A DNA stretch of 64,000 nt from Sulfitobacter dubius (GCF_900113435.1 NZ_FOPG01000002.1:186001-250000); one strand, 5' to 3'; positions 1 to 9,657 are shown, counted from the stretch's first letter. Notes: generated from the letters alone by a model not told the origin. A program made the numbers and translations.

Positions 1-1
1 T

Positions 2-298
2 GACCGCGGCGTGCGCGGCGTGCTTTACCACCTGCTCGACCCAGCAGAGGAAGCCTTCCCCTTTGCGGGCCGTACCATTTTCGAAAGCGTCGGCGGCACG
101 CTGCGCCATGAGACGTTGAAGGCGAATGACCTGCGCGACCGCTATCTCGACCGGCTCGCAGCGCGCAAAGATGAATTGCAACAACTCTGCGTCCGCACCG
201 GCTGGCGCTACGGGCTGCACCACACGGATGCGTCGGCGCAATCGGCGCTGCTGTGGCTCTATGGCGCGTTGGACGCGCGACAAGGGAGTGCGGCATGA
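2..298 (+). CDS. DUF58 domain-containing protein, C-terminal part only
   Basis: Only the last 98 residues are in the window; the reading frame is open to the left edge, so the true start lies upstream. The visible part includes the DxxGxRG-like entry and the HLLDPAEEAFPFAG segment seen near the C-terminus of DUF58 (vWA-like) proteins. These are usually encoded beside a MoxR AAA ATPase and large vWA/BatA membrane proteins. The stop codon overlaps the next ATG (ATGA), which implies translational coupling with the BatA/DUF4159 gene. Function is unknown; the family is often linked to envelope or stress roles. The family call is fairly secure, the function is not. Confidence 0.8.
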   Translation, partial: DRGVRGVLYHLLDPAEEAFPFAGRTIFESVGGTLRHETLKANDLRDRYLDRLAARKDELQQLCVRTGWRYGLHHTDASAQSALLWLYGALDARQGSAA

Positions 299-3060
299 GC
301 GTTTTCGGCGGCATTGGTTTCACCGCGCCTTGGCTTCTGCTGGCCCTGCTGGCGCTGCCGATCCTGTGGCTGATCCTGCGTGCCGTGCCCCCGGCCCCGA
401 TCCGCCGCCGCTTTCCCGGTGTGGCGCTGCTCTTGGGTCTGGCGGATGACGAAAGCACGACGGACCGCACCCCGTGGTGGCTGCTGCTACTGCGGATGCT
501 GGCCGTGGCTGCGATCATTGTTGGCCTTGCCGGGCCGGTCCTGAACCCGCAGGCCGAGGCGGAACAGGGCAGCGGCCCCCTATTGATGGTGCTTGATGGC
601 TCATGGGCCGGAGCCAGCGGCTGGGACCGCAAATTGACAGCTTTAGACGCGCAACTGACCCGCGCCGGACGAGCCGAGCGGACAGTGGGCATCCTGACAC
701 TGACCGACCCGCAGGTGCCAACCTTCCAATCCGCTGATGTGTGGCGCAGCCGCCTTCCCGGGCTTTCCCCCGCGCCGTGGCAGCCTTCCCCAGCTGAGAT
801 CGCCCGCGCAACCGAAATCATGGCAGACCTGCCCGGCTTTGACACGATGTGGTTCAGCGATGGCTTGGACTATCCGGGCCGCGATGACCTGCGCACCGCG
901 CTGCAATCCAAAGGCGCGGTGGAGGTGCATCAATCGGCGAGCAATGTCATCGGCATCGCCCCCGCCGTCTACCAAGATGGCGCAATCGACTTGACCCTGC
1001 GCCGCGCCATTCCCGGCCCGGAGCGCGAGGCCGTGGTGCAGGCCCATGGTCGCGACCCCGCAGGCAATGCCCGCATTTTGGCCACCGCCAATGCCAGTTT
1101 CGAGGCGGGCGCGACCGAGGCCACCACCTCCCTGTCGCTGCCCGCCGAACTGCGCGCGCGACTGACCTCCTTCGACATCGCAGGACAACGTTCTGCCGGG
1201 GCGCGTACCTTGGTCGATGACGGGCTGCGCCGCCGTGAGGTCGCGCTGATCAGCGGGCGCGGGGCGCAGGAGGGGCTGCAACTGCTCTCTCCGCTGCATT
1301 ACATTGAACAGGCGCTGGCTCCGAATGCAGACCTGATCGACGGCACGCTGACCGATGTTCTGCCCGCCAACCCCGATGTGATCGTGCTGGCCGATGTGGC
1401 CACCCTCAGCCCCGCCGAAGCAGAGCCGCTGCAAGAGTGGATTGACGCGGGCGGTATGCTCATTCGCTTCGCCGGACCGCGCATTGCGGCGAGTGACGTC
1501 AGCCGCATCGACGAAGACCCGCTGATGCCCGTGCGCCTGCGTGCCGGGGGGCGCAGCGTGGGCGGAGCAATGTCTTGGGGCGAGCCGAAGGCGCTGGCCC
1601 CGTTCCGCAACGGTTCTCCCTTCTTCGGCCTGCCGGTGCCAGATGACGTGACCGTTTCCGCGCAGGTCGTGGCGCAACCGGACCCGACACTGGCCGACCG
1701 GGTGATTGCGTCGCTGAGTGACGGCACGCCGCTGGTCACGCGCAAGGCCGTCGGTCAGGGGCAGATCGTACTTTTCCACGTCACCGCCACGGCGGAATGG
1801 TCGACCCTGCCGCTGTCGGGCCTTTTCGTGCAGATGATGGAGCGGCTGGCTGTGTCCTCTGGCGCCAGCACGCCCGAGGCCGGTAGCCTTGAGGGCACCA
1901 CATGGACCCCGCTCCGGGTGATGGACGGTTTCGGCACCCTGTCGGAGGCGGGCAACCTGCCCGGTGTCGCGGGGCCAGAGCTGATCTCGGCCCCCGCGGA
2001 CCCCGCCCTGCCGCCCGGCATCTATGGGTCTGAAGAGCGTCGGTTGGCGCGCAATGTGTTGACTGCTGAGACCAAGCTCACCCCCGCCACATGGCCATCG
2101 GATGTGCCGCTGCGTGGTCTTGCGCTACCGCCCGAACAGCCGCTGGCCGCAGCGCTTCTGAGCCTCGCGATCCTGTTGCTGGTCGCCGATGTGCTGGCCT
2201 CCCTCGCCCTTTCGGGGCTGCTGCTGCGCCGCTCGGCTGGTAAGCTGGCGCTCATCTTGGGGCTGGGCCTGCCCCAGATGGGGGACGCGCAGGAGACTGA
2301 CCCCGAAAGCTTTGCCGTGCGCTCCGCCTCCGAAGTCACGCTGGCCCATGTGCTGACCGGGAATAGCGACGTTGACGAGGTCGCCCGCGCCGGGCTGACC
2401 GGCCTGTCGGATACGCTTTATTTTCGCACCACGGTAGAGCCTGCCCTGCCTACAGGTGTCGATTTGGAGCAAGACGAACTCGCCTTTTTCCCGATCCTTT
2501 ATTGGCCCGTCACCCCTGACCAACCGCAGCCCTCAACGGAGGCTTATGGCAAGCTGAATGACTATCTCCGCTCGGGCGGGTTGATCCTGTTTGATACCCG
2601 CGACGCAGATATCGCAAGCTATGGTGCCGCCAGCCCGAACGGGCGCAAGCTGCAGGAATTGGCCGCCCCGCTCGACATCCCACCGCTTGAGCCGCTGCCC
2701 GGCGACCATGTGCTGACCCGCACCTTCTATCTGCTGCAGGACTACCCGGGCCGCTACACCAGCCGCGATGTCTGGGTGGAGGCCGCGCCGCCCGATGCCG
2801 AACGGATCGAGGGAATGCCGTTTCGCAACCTTAATGACGGGGTGACGCCGGTGGTGATCGGGGGCAACGATTGGGCCGCCGCTTGGGCCGTGCGCCGCGA
2901 TGGCGCGCCGCTGCTGCCCATCGGGCGCGGCTATGCCGGAGAGCGGCAGCGCGAACTGGCCTACCGCTTTGGCGTGAACCTTGTCATGCATGTGCTGACC
3001 GGCAACTACAAATCCGATCAGGTCCATGTGCCTGCGCTGCTCGATAGGTTGGGCCAATGA
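295..3060 (+). CDS. BatA/DUF4159 domain membrane protein
   Basis: This is a 921-residue protein. The start is the ATG that overlaps the preceding stop (ATGA); an in-frame start 42 nt upstream lies inside the DUF58 gene and is less likely. Residues 1-85 look like a BatA N-terminal region with two membrane segments (about 7-30 and 60-84). A soluble vWA-like stretch follows, then a hydrophobic segment near 618-650, and from about 672 a DUF4159 (glutamine-amidotransferase-like fold) domain. A second hydrophobic stretch ending in a signal-peptidase-like site (about 650-670) sits directly before DUF4159, as if two ancestral proteins were fused. It overlaps the next gene by 4 nt. Function is unknown; it is probably part of a MoxR/DUF58 envelope system. 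Confidence 0.82.
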   Translation: MSVFGGIGFTAPWLLLALLALPILWLILRAVPPAPIRRRFPGVALLLGLADDESTTDRTPWWLLLLRMLAVAAIIVGLAGPVLNPQAEAEQGSGPLLMVLDGSWAGASGWDRKLTALDAQLTRAGRAERTVGILTLTDPQVPTFQSADVWRSRLPGLSPAPWQPSPAEIARATEIMADLPGFDTMWFSDGLDYPGRDDLRTALQSKGAVEVHQSASNVIGIAPAVYQDGAIDLTLRRAIPGPEREAVVQAHGRDPAGNARILATANASFEAGATEATTSLSLPAELRARLTSFDIAGQRSAGARTLVDDGLRRREVALISGRGAQEGLQLLSPLHYIEQALAPNADLIDGTLTDVLPANPDVIVLADVATLSPAEAEPLQEWIDAGGMLIRFAGPRIAASDVSRIDEDPLMPVRLRAGGRSVGGAMSWGEPKALAPFRNGSPFFGLPVPDDVTVSAQVVAQPDPTLADRVIASLSDGTPLVTRKAVGQGQIVLFHVTATAEWSTLPLSGLFVQMMERLAVSSGASTPEAGSLEGTTWTPLRVMDGFGTLSEAGNLPGVAGPELISAPADPALPPGIYGSEERRLARNVLTAETKLTPATWPSDVPLRGLALPPEQPLAAALLSLAILLLVADVLASLALSGLLLRRSAGKLALILGLGLPQMGDAQETDPESFAVRSASEVTLAHVLTGNSDVDEVARAGLTGLSDTLYFRTTVEPALPTGVDLEQDELAFFPILYWPVTPDQPQPSTEAYGKLNDYLRSGGLILFDTRDADIASYGAASPNGRKLQELAAPLDIPPLEPLPGDHVLTRTFYLLQDYPGRYTSRDVWVEAAPPDAERIEGMPFRNLNDGVTPVVIGGNDWAAAWAVRRDGAPLLPIGRGYAGERQRELAYRFGVNLVMHVLTGNYKSDQVHVPALLDRLGQ

Positions 3061-5099
3061 CCGGAACCGTGCTTTTCGACCCGCTGATCCCGGTGCCACT
3101 GCTGATTGGGCTGGGGGTGCTGGCCGCCTTTGGCATTCTGCTGGCGCTTTGGCGTGGGCTGTCAGGCTGGGCGCTGCGCGGATTGGCGGCAGCGGTGGTT
3201 TTGGCGGCGCTCGCTGGCCCCTCCTACCAGACCGAAGACCGCGCGCCGCTGAGCGACATCGTCCTGCTGCTCGAAGACGAAAGCGCCAGCCAGCGGCTTT
3301 CCGACCGTGCCGATCAAACCAATGCCGCCGCCGAGGCGATGGCCGCCCGCATCACTGCACGCCCCAACACTGAACTGCGCCGGATCACCGTGCCCGACGG
3401 TGCAGAGGACGCGGGCACACGGCTGATGACCACCTTGGCTGATGCACTGGCCGAAGAGCCACGTTCGCGGATCGCGGGCATTTTGGCAGTCAGCGATGGC
3501 CGGGTGCATGACGCGGACCTGCCGCTTGACCTGCCCGCGCCGCTGCACCTGCTGCAAACCGGTCGGACCGCGGATTGGGACCGCCGCCTGACCGTCCGCA
3601 ACGCTCCGGCCTTTGCCATCATCGGTGAGCCAGTGACCCTGACCCTGCGCATCGACGATCTGGGCGCTGCGCCCGAGAGTGATGGGCTGACCCAGCTTGA
3701 TATCTCTGTCGACGGCGAGGAACCGCTAAGCTTTAATGTCCCTGTAGGCCAAGACATCGACCTGCCCGTCACCCTGCCCCACGGCGGGCGCAATGTGATC
3801 CGCTTTTCCCTGCCTGAAGCCGATGGAGAACTGACCGACCGCAACAACGCCGCGCTGATCCAGATGAACGGTGTGCGCGACAGGCTGCGCGTGCTGCTGG
3901 TCTCGGGCGAGCCGCATCCCGGGGGGCGCACATGGCGCAACCTGCTGAAGTCCGACAGCGCGGTCGATCTGGTGCATTTCACGATTCTGCGCCCGCCCGA
4001 CAAACAGGATGGCGTGCCGGTGAACGAGTTGTCGCTGATCGCCTTTCCGACGCGCGAATTGTTCATGGACAAGATCGACGACTTTGACCTCATCATCTTT
4101 GACCGCTATCAGCGGCGCGGCATCTTGCCTGCGCTCTACCTCGATAACGTGGCGCAATATGTGCGCAAGGGCGGCGCGGTGCTGGTCGCAGCGGGGCCGG
4201 ATTTTGCCAGTGCCGATAGCCTCTACCGGTCGCCGCTTGGCACGGTGCTGCCCGCCACCCCCACCGCGCGGGTGCTGGAGGAAGCCTTCCCCCCCGTCGT
4301 GACCGACATCGGTCAGCGCCATCCCGTGACATCCGAACTGCCGGGCAAAGGCGACTGGGGCCGTTGGCTGCGCCAGATCGACGTGACGGCTGAGCGTGGC
4401 GATGTGGTGATGAGCGGCGCAGACGACCGCCCGTTGCTGGTGCTTGACCGCGTCGACGAGGGCCGCGTGGCACTGCTAGCCTCAGATCATGCGTGGCTGT
4501 GGAACCGGGGCTATGAGGGCGGCGGCCCGCAGTTGGAACTACTGCGCCGTCTGGCCCATTGGATGATGAAAGAACCCGAGCTTGAGGAAGAGGCGCTGAC
4601 CGCCACCGCCCAGGGCCGCACCATGCGCATCACCCGCCGCACCTTGGATGAAACCGTGCCCCCCGTCACCATCACCGCCCCCGATGGCAGCACCACCGAA
4701 GTGCCCCTCTCCCCCGCTGGTCCGGGCCGTTTTGTGGATGAATTCACGGGCGAAGAAATGGGCCTCTACCGATTGGAAAACGGGGAGGAGGTGACTGTCA
4801 TCGGCCTCGGCCCTGCTGCCCCGCGCGAGTTTATTGAGACGATTGCCAGTGACGAAGCCCTGCGCCCGGCGATCGACAGCCTGCGTGGTGGCGTGGCGCG
4901 GGTGGAGGATGGGCTGCCGCGCCTGCGCGACGTGCGCCTCGGCCGTCCGGCTGCCGGACGCGGTTGGCTGGGGCTGACCCCCCGTGGTGCTTATGAGACC
5001 CGCGATGTGCGGCAAACGCCGCTGTTGCCGGGGTGGTTGGTGTTGTTGCTTTCGGCCCTGTTCATCATTGCCGCTTGGCTGCGCGAAGGCCGCCGTTAA
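3057..5099 (+). CDS. Large membrane protein with vWA-like and amidotransferase-like regions
   Basis: This 680-residue protein starts with an ATG overlapping the previous stop by 4 nt, so it belongs to the same operon as the DUF58 and DUF4159 genes. Two membrane segments lie at about residues 12-57 and one at the C-terminus (about 655-675), with a large soluble part between. That part includes a region resembling class I glutamine amidotransferase folds (around 'ASDHAWLWNRGYEGGGPQ') but I see no complete Cys-His-Glu triad. Proteins of this type accompany DUF4159 proteins in many alphaproteobacteria. The exact function is unknown. Its end overlaps the end of the convergent nicO gene by 4 nt. 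Confidence 0.78.
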   Translation: MTGTVLFDPLIPVPLLIGLGVLAAFGILLALWRGLSGWALRGLAAAVVLAALAGPSYQTEDRAPLSDIVLLLEDESASQRLSDRADQTNAAAEAMAARITARPNTELRRITVPDGAEDAGTRLMTTLADALAEEPRSRIAGILAVSDGRVHDADLPLDLPAPLHLLQTGRTADWDRRLTVRNAPAFAIIGEPVTLTLRIDDLGAAPESDGLTQLDISVDGEEPLSFNVPVGQDIDLPVTLPHGGRNVIRFSLPEADGELTDRNNAALIQMNGVRDRLRVLLVSGEPHPGGRTWRNLLKSDSAVDLVHFTILRPPDKQDGVPVNELSLIAFPTRELFMDKIDDFDLIIFDRYQRRGILPALYLDNVAQYVRKGGAVLVAAGPDFASADSLYRSPLGTVLPATPTARVLEEAFPPVVTDIGQRHPVTSELPGKGDWGRWLRQIDVTAERGDVVMSGADDRPLLVLDRVDEGRVALLASDHAWLWNRGYEGGGPQLELLRRLAHWMMKEPELEEEALTATAQGRTMRITRRTLDETVPPVTITAPDGSTTEVPLSPAGPGRFVDEFTGEEMGLYRLENGEEVTVIGLGPAAPREFIETIASDEALRPAIDSLRGGVARVEDGLPRLRDVRLGRPAAGRGWLGLTPRGAYETRDVRQTPLLPGWLVLLLSALFIIAAWLREGRR

Positions 5100-5977
5100 A
5101 GCGCGCGAAGCAGCAGCCCGCCCGCGAGCGTGACGACGATAAGCCCTGCCGTTAGCTCTGCCACCGCCGCGGCCTGTGCCAAGCGCGGCGATCCGGCGAG
5201 CCCACCAAGCACCCCCGCCCGCAACCCCGTGGCGGCAAGACCGGTGGCGATGGTGATCAATCCGGTGCCAAGGGCCATGGCGAAAGCGCCCAAAACACCG
5301 ACACCGCCGATGCCCATATGCCAAGTGATAACCAGCACAAAAAGCGCCCCGGTGCAGGGGCGAATGGCGATCCCGGCAATCAAAAGCAGCGCATCACGCA
5401 GGCTGCCCGCCTGCTGGACCTGTGCCAAGCTTGGCCCATGGGCATGACCGCAATGGCCGCAGACCGCTTCGCTATGCGCCGCCTTCTCCTGCCGCGCATG
5501 ACGCAGCCCGCGCCAGATCAGCCAAAGCCCGATAAGGACAATCGCGCCATAGCTTGCCGGAGCCATGATGTCCTCGGTCACGCCCACCAGCGCCTCGCGG
5601 CCAAGGCCCAAAAGCAGGATCCCCGCATAGACCAAGACCACCGCCGTCACCGCTTGACCCAGCGAGGCGGCCAGAGCGATCAGCGACAGCCGCAGCATCG
5701 GCACAGAGCGCGCCAGCCCATAGCCGCCAATCACGATCTTGCCATGCCCCGGCCCTGCCGCATGCACCACGCCGTAGGCAAAAGACGCCAGCAGCACCGT
5801 CCAGAACGCCGCCGTATCGCCGCCCCGCGTGGCGCGCAGCCCGCTGGCGATGCTGTTTTGAAACCCGCGTTGCTGCCCTGCGGCCCAATGGGCAAGGGCG
5901 TTGAACCCGCCCGTCCACCACAGCGCCGCCAGCGCCAGAAGGGTCGCCAATGCCGCCAGCGCTATGATGCGTCGCAT
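5096..5977 (-). CDS. NicO/RcnA family nickel/cobalt transporter
   Basis: This 293-residue protein has a N-terminal hydrophobic anchor and about six membrane segments. The characteristic motif HAAGPGHGK is at residues 72-80 and a second conserved element (IRPCTGALFVL) is near 205; both are hallmarks of the NicO family of Ni/Co exporters or permeases. A metal-ligand-rich loop (CGHCGHAHG) lies near residue 175. It overlaps the upstream DUF1007 gene by 16 nt and is surely co-transcribed with it. Known homologues move Ni(II) or Co(II) across the inner membrane; direction and metal cannot be told from sequence. It is one of two cobalt-type transporters in the window, the other being CbtAB. Confidence 0.88.
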   Translation of the reverse strand: MRRIIALAALATLLALAALWWTGGFNALAHWAAGQQRGFQNSIASGLRATRGGDTAAFWTVLLASFAYGVVHAAGPGHGKIVIGGYGLARSVPMLRLSLIALAASLGQAVTAVVLVYAGILLLGLGREALVGVTEDIMAPASYGAIVLIGLWLIWRGLRHARQEKAAHSEAVCGHCGHAHGPSLAQVQQAGSLRDALLLIAGIAIRPCTGALFVLVITWHMGIGGVGVLGAFAMALGTGLITIATGLAATGLRAGVLGGLAGSPRLAQAAAVAELTAGLIVVTLAGGLLLRAL

Positions 5978-6612
5978 GTGATCACCACCTCATTGGCCAA
6001 GGCTTCACCGATCTCCGGCAGGCCCACATCGCTCGGATCGGTATTCGCGTCCAAGGCGCTCAGATCCTGTTGAAGTTCGCGCAGATCGGCGTTCATCTCT
6101 GGCATTTTGACCCGCGCGCGACAGGCGTCATCGCCTTGCACGGTCACCTTCTGGGTCACCTCATAGGCGGTGTAATAGGTCGGGTCATAGGGTTTGATGA
6201 CCAGCCCGTTCGCGTCAGGCGCATCGCCCTCGACCGCCCGCAGATGGCTGGTGATGATCCGGCCCTCGGAAAAGGTCGTCGCCACCTCTTGCGAGCTGGA
6301 AAGCGCGATCTCTTCACCGCCGTTCAGCAAGACCGTATCGCCGTTGAACCCTTCGATCCACTGCATGTCGAACCCGTTGAGTGAGGCCACCTCTGGCTCG
6401 GTCAACACGCCATCGTAATCGGGGTCGAGCCCGCGATCCTCGGTCACCAACAGAGAATAGAATTCGTCATAGGCCCATGTGATCCGCAGATGGGTCAACC
6501 GCCCCTCGGCATCGACAATCACCTCAAGCCCCGTATCGACAAAGATATGCGGATGCGCGCCAAGCGGTGTGGCGCAGGCAAGAAGGGCGGCGGTAACAAG
6601 CGGGTATTTCAT
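5962..6612 (-). CDS. DUF1007 family periplasmic protein
   Basis: This 216-residue protein has a clear signal peptide (MKYPLVTAALLACATPLGA) directly followed by the family signature HPHIFVDTG. I chose the ATG at 6612 because it gives this signal peptide; an in-frame start 54 nt further upstream adds a non-hydrophobic extension. DUF1007 proteins are usually encoded next to NicO-type Ni/Co transporters or zinc-handling genes and are thought to be periplasmic metal chaperones or subunits. Here the gene directly precedes and overlaps the nicO-type gene, which supports that role. The HPH motif after the cleavage site is a plausible N-terminal metal-binding site. Confidence 0.85.
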   Translation of the reverse strand: MKYPLVTAALLACATPLGAHPHIFVDTGLEVIVDAEGRLTHLRITWAYDEFYSLLVTEDRGLDPDYDGVLTEPEVASLNGFDMQWIEGFNGDTVLLNGGEEIALSSSQEVATTFSEGRIITSHLRAVEGDAPDANGLVIKPYDPTYYTAYEVTQKVTVQGDDACRARVKMPEMNADLRELQQDLSALDANTDPSDVGLPEIGEALANEVVITCDAS

Positions 6613-6702
6613 GGCGCTAGGTCTACCCCCCTTCGCCATGCGCGGCAATTGCCCGGCGGGTGGCATATGGCGGGATCGCGCGCATTGCCCCCCGCCCCCA
6701 GA

Positions 6703-7482
6703 TCAGGTCGACGGATAGGGCCGAACAAAGACCGGACGCTCGGGGGTCGAGGCATCGGGCTGATAGGCATAGCCGCCGCTGTCGAAATCCTGCAAACCTT
6801 CGGGATCATTCACCCGGTGCTGCACGATATACCGCGCCATGGCGCCGCGCGCTTTCTTGGCAAAGAAGCTGACGATCTTCGGCCCCTTACCGTCGCCCTT
6901 GTCTTCCATGAACTGCGGGGTGATCACTCGCAGTTTCAACGCTTTGAGTTCTACCGCGCCGAAGTATTCTTGACTGGCGCAGTTCACCAGAACATCGCTG
7001 CCGGTTGCCTCGGCCTGCGCGTTCAGCGCCTTTGACAGGCTGTCGCGCCAGTAGTCATAAAGATTGCCACCGCGGCGGGTTTTGAGCTTGCTGCCCATCT
7101 CCAGCCGGTAGGCTTGGATCGCGTCGAGCGGGCGCAGCACGCCGTAAAGGCCCGACAGGATGCGCAGGTGCTCTTGGGCATAGGTCATCTCGTCGGCATC
7201 AAGGCTCGCGGCCTCCAGCCCCTGATAGGTGTCGCCTGCAAAGGCCAACGCGGCGGGGCGGGTGGTGTCGGCAGCGGGCTCGGCCTCAAACGCCTGAAAC
7301 CGGTCGCGGTTGAGCCGCGCCAGATCGTCGCTCAGCCCCATCAGGTCTTTGAGGTTGCCCAAGGTGAGATTACGCGCCGTGGTCGCGAGCCGCACAGCGT
7401 CTTCCTGAAAATCAGGCTGGGTGACGGCGACATCGCGCTCGGCCCAATCAAGGCGTTTGGCGGGGGAAATAACGACGAGCAT
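6703..7482 (-). CDS. yaaA: Peroxide stress protein YaaA (DUF328/UPF0246)
   Basis: This 259-residue protein has the usual family length and the N-terminal signature MLVVISPAKRLDW. It also has the conserved KKARGAMARYI element followed by a FDSGGYAY-like C-terminal motif. In E. coli YaaA limits free iron and DNA damage during hydrogen peroxide stress and has a DNA-binding fold; the biochemical activity is not settled. A good ribosome site (AAGGAG, spacing 6) precedes the start. The next gene upstream on the same strand is recQ, ending 29 nt away, so the two could share a transcript, which would put two DNA-damage-related genes together. Confidence 0.93.
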   Translation of the reverse strand: MLVVISPAKRLDWAERDVAVTQPDFQEDAVRLATTARNLTLGNLKDLMGLSDDLARLNRDRFQAFEAEPAADTTRPAALAFAGDTYQGLEAASLDADEMTYAQEHLRILSGLYGVLRPLDAIQAYRLEMGSKLKTRRGGNLYDYWRDSLSKALNAQAEATGSDVLVNCASQEYFGAVELKALKLRVITPQFMEDKGDGKGPKIVSFFAKKARGAMARYIVQHRVNDPEGLQDFDSGGYAYQPDASTPERPVFVRPYPST

Positions 7483-7511
7483 GGCAGTCTCCTTGGGGCG
7501 TTTCGGGTGAT

Positions 7512-9557
7512 CTAGCCCGCGTCGCGCAAAACGTCCAGAAAGGCGGGGCCAAAGCGTTCGGCGCGTTTGTCGCCGAGCAAGCGTTCAATCGCGGAACTGT
7601 CGGCGCTGCGCAGTTGTGCGACTTTGGCCAGCATCGCGGCAGAACAGCTCAGCGGCTTTTCGGTGCCTTGTTCGCCGCGCGCCAGATCGGCCTGCACCTG
7701 CAACAACTGGTCATAGACATTGCCCGCATCGCGGCCCGCCAGTTTACGCCGGGCCTTATGCATCGGCTGCGCTTCGCCGTTGATGACCTCAAGGAAGGCG
7801 GCGCCGTAGTTTTCCAACTTTTTCGCGCCCACACCGCCGATACGGGCCATGGCATCTAGGTTTTGCGGACGCGCTTCGGCCATTTCGATCAGAGTGCGGT
7901 CGGTGAAGATGATATAGGCAGGCACGCGCGCCGCCTCGGCCAATGCGCGGCGCTTGGCCTTGAGCGCCGACAGCAAGGGCGCGTCTTCATCGCTGACCAT
8001 CGCTTTAACGGCAGGTCGGCGATTGGCCCCTGCCGCCTTGATCGTGTCCCGCCGCAGGTTGATCGACGCCTCACCGCGTAGGATCGGCAGGGCGGCATCG
8101 GTCATGCGCAGGGCCCCGTGGCGTTCGGCATCGGGGCGGACAAGGTCATGGCCCATCATCTGCCGGAACACGGCCTGCCATTCATTACGGCTGTATTCGC
8201 CGCCTACACCGTAGGTCGGCAGAGATTGGTGCCCGCGTTGGCGGACCTTGTCAGTCTCATTGCCGAGCAGGATGTCGATCAGATGCCCCGCACCAAACCA
8301 TTCGTCGGTGCGCAGCATGGCCGAGAGCGCTTTGCGCACTGCCGTGGTGCCGTCGAACACATCCGCGGGCGTATCACAGAGGTCGCAGCGCCCGCAGGTG
8401 ATTTCGGTCTCGTCAAAATAGCCCAGCAAGGACTGGCGGCGGCATTCCAGCGCTTCGGCCAAACCGAGCAGCGCGTTCAACCGGCCATGATCCGCCGCGC
8501 GGCGTTCGGGTGGGGCGAGCCCCTCGTCGATCTGGCTGCGGCGCAGGCGGATGTCGTCGGGGCCAAAGAGGGTCAAGGTTTCAGCCGGGGCACCATCACG
8601 CCCGGCGCGGCCAATCTCCTGATAATAGGCCTCAATCGACTTGGGCAGATCCGCATGGGCGACCCAGCGGATGTCGGGCTTGTCGACCCCCATGCCAAAC
8701 GCCACCGTGGCGCAGACGATCAGCCCGTCTTCCTGCTGAAAGCGCCGCTCAGCGATGCGGCGGTCTTCGGCCTCCATCCCGCCGTGGTAATGCAGTGCCG
8801 TTTGCCCCTGATCGCGCAGCGCCTTGGCAAGCCCTTCGGTCTTGGCCCGCGTGCCGCAATAGACGATGCCCGACTGCCCCTTGCGCGCGGCGGCGAAGTT
8901 CAGGATCTGATCGCGTGGTTTGTTTTTAGCGGCAAAGGCGAGGTGGATGTTGGGCCGATCAAAGCCGCGCAGGAAAGCGCGCGGGGGCGTCCCGTCGAAC
9001 AGCTTTTCGACAATCTCAACCTGCGTTTCGGCGTCCGCCGTGGCGGTGAAGGCCGCCAGCGGCACGCCGAGCGTGCGGCGCAATTCACCGATGCGCAGGT
9101 AATCGGGGCGAAAGTCATGGCCCCATTGGCTGACGCAATGCGCCTCGTCCACGGCGATGAGATTGACGCCAACGCGCCGCAACATGCCCATGGCCGAGCC
9201 TGCGGCGAGCCGCTCCGGTGCCATATAGAGCAGTTTGAGCGTGCCCGCCTCCAACGCTTCCCAAACCGCATCTGTCTCTTCCGGCGTGTTGCCCGAGGTC
9301 AGCGCGCCCGCCGCGACGCCAGCTTCTTGCAGGCTGCGCACCTGATCGCGCATCAGGGCGATCAGCGGGGAGATGACCACCGTCACCCCCTCGCGCATCA
9401 GCGCAGGCAGTTGGAAACACAAAGATTTACCGCCGCCCGTGGGCATGATGGCGAGCACGTTCTCGCCCTCGGTCACCGCCTCAACAATCTCTTGCTGGCC
9501 GGGGCGAAACCCGTCGAAACCGAATACATCACGAAGAAGCGTGGCAGCGCCTGTCAT
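7512..9557 (-). CDS. recQ: ATP-dependent DNA helicase RecQ
   Basis: This 681-residue 3'-5' DNA helicase acts in recombination and replication repair. The Walker A motif (GGGKS) is at 41-45 and DEAH with the SQWGHDFRPDY aromatic-rich loop near 135. Helicase motifs V and VI follow (GMGVDKPDIR, QEIGRAGRDG). Four zinc-binding cysteines lie between about 371 and 393, and a winged helix and an HRDC domain occupy the C-terminal third. It is somewhat longer than E. coli RecQ (609 residues), mainly through a linker and C-terminal tail. No key residue is missing. It may be co-transcribed with yaaA downstream. Confidence 0.96.
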   Translation of the reverse strand: MTGAATLLRDVFGFDGFRPGQQEIVEAVTEGENVLAIMPTGGGKSLCFQLPALMREGVTVVISPLIALMRDQVRSLQEAGVAAGALTSGNTPEETDAVWEALEAGTLKLLYMAPERLAAGSAMGMLRRVGVNLIAVDEAHCVSQWGHDFRPDYLRIGELRRTLGVPLAAFTATADAETQVEIVEKLFDGTPPRAFLRGFDRPNIHLAFAAKNKPRDQILNFAAARKGQSGIVYCGTRAKTEGLAKALRDQGQTALHYHGGMEAEDRRIAERRFQQEDGLIVCATVAFGMGVDKPDIRWVAHADLPKSIEAYYQEIGRAGRDGAPAETLTLFGPDDIRLRRSQIDEGLAPPERRAADHGRLNALLGLAEALECRRQSLLGYFDETEITCGRCDLCDTPADVFDGTTAVRKALSAMLRTDEWFGAGHLIDILLGNETDKVRQRGHQSLPTYGVGGEYSRNEWQAVFRQMMGHDLVRPDAERHGALRMTDAALPILRGEASINLRRDTIKAAGANRRPAVKAMVSDEDAPLLSALKAKRRALAEAARVPAYIIFTDRTLIEMAEARPQNLDAMARIGGVGAKKLENYGAAFLEVINGEAQPMHKARRKLAGRDAGNVYDQLLQVQADLARGEQGTEKPLSCSAAMLAKVAQLRSADSSAIERLLGDKRAERFGPAFLDVLRDAG

Positions 9558-9657
9558 GGGGAACCTGTAAGATTGTCTGCTCTTTTCATGCAGACTCCCA
9601 CACTAACAAATCGTGAACAAGGCTAGATACGCGCGGTATAATCTCGCAAGCGGCGCG

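Noticed and set aside
643..1779. A 378-codon minus-strand frame opposite the BatA/DUF4159 gene
   Set aside because: Arg/Gly/Gln-rich shadow frame without family resemblance; the plus-strand gene is continuous and operon-linked.
8118..9626. A 502-codon open frame on the plus strand opposite recQ
   Set aside because: It is a GC-driven shadow of recQ; no domain, no ribosome site, and recQ is intact on the other strand.
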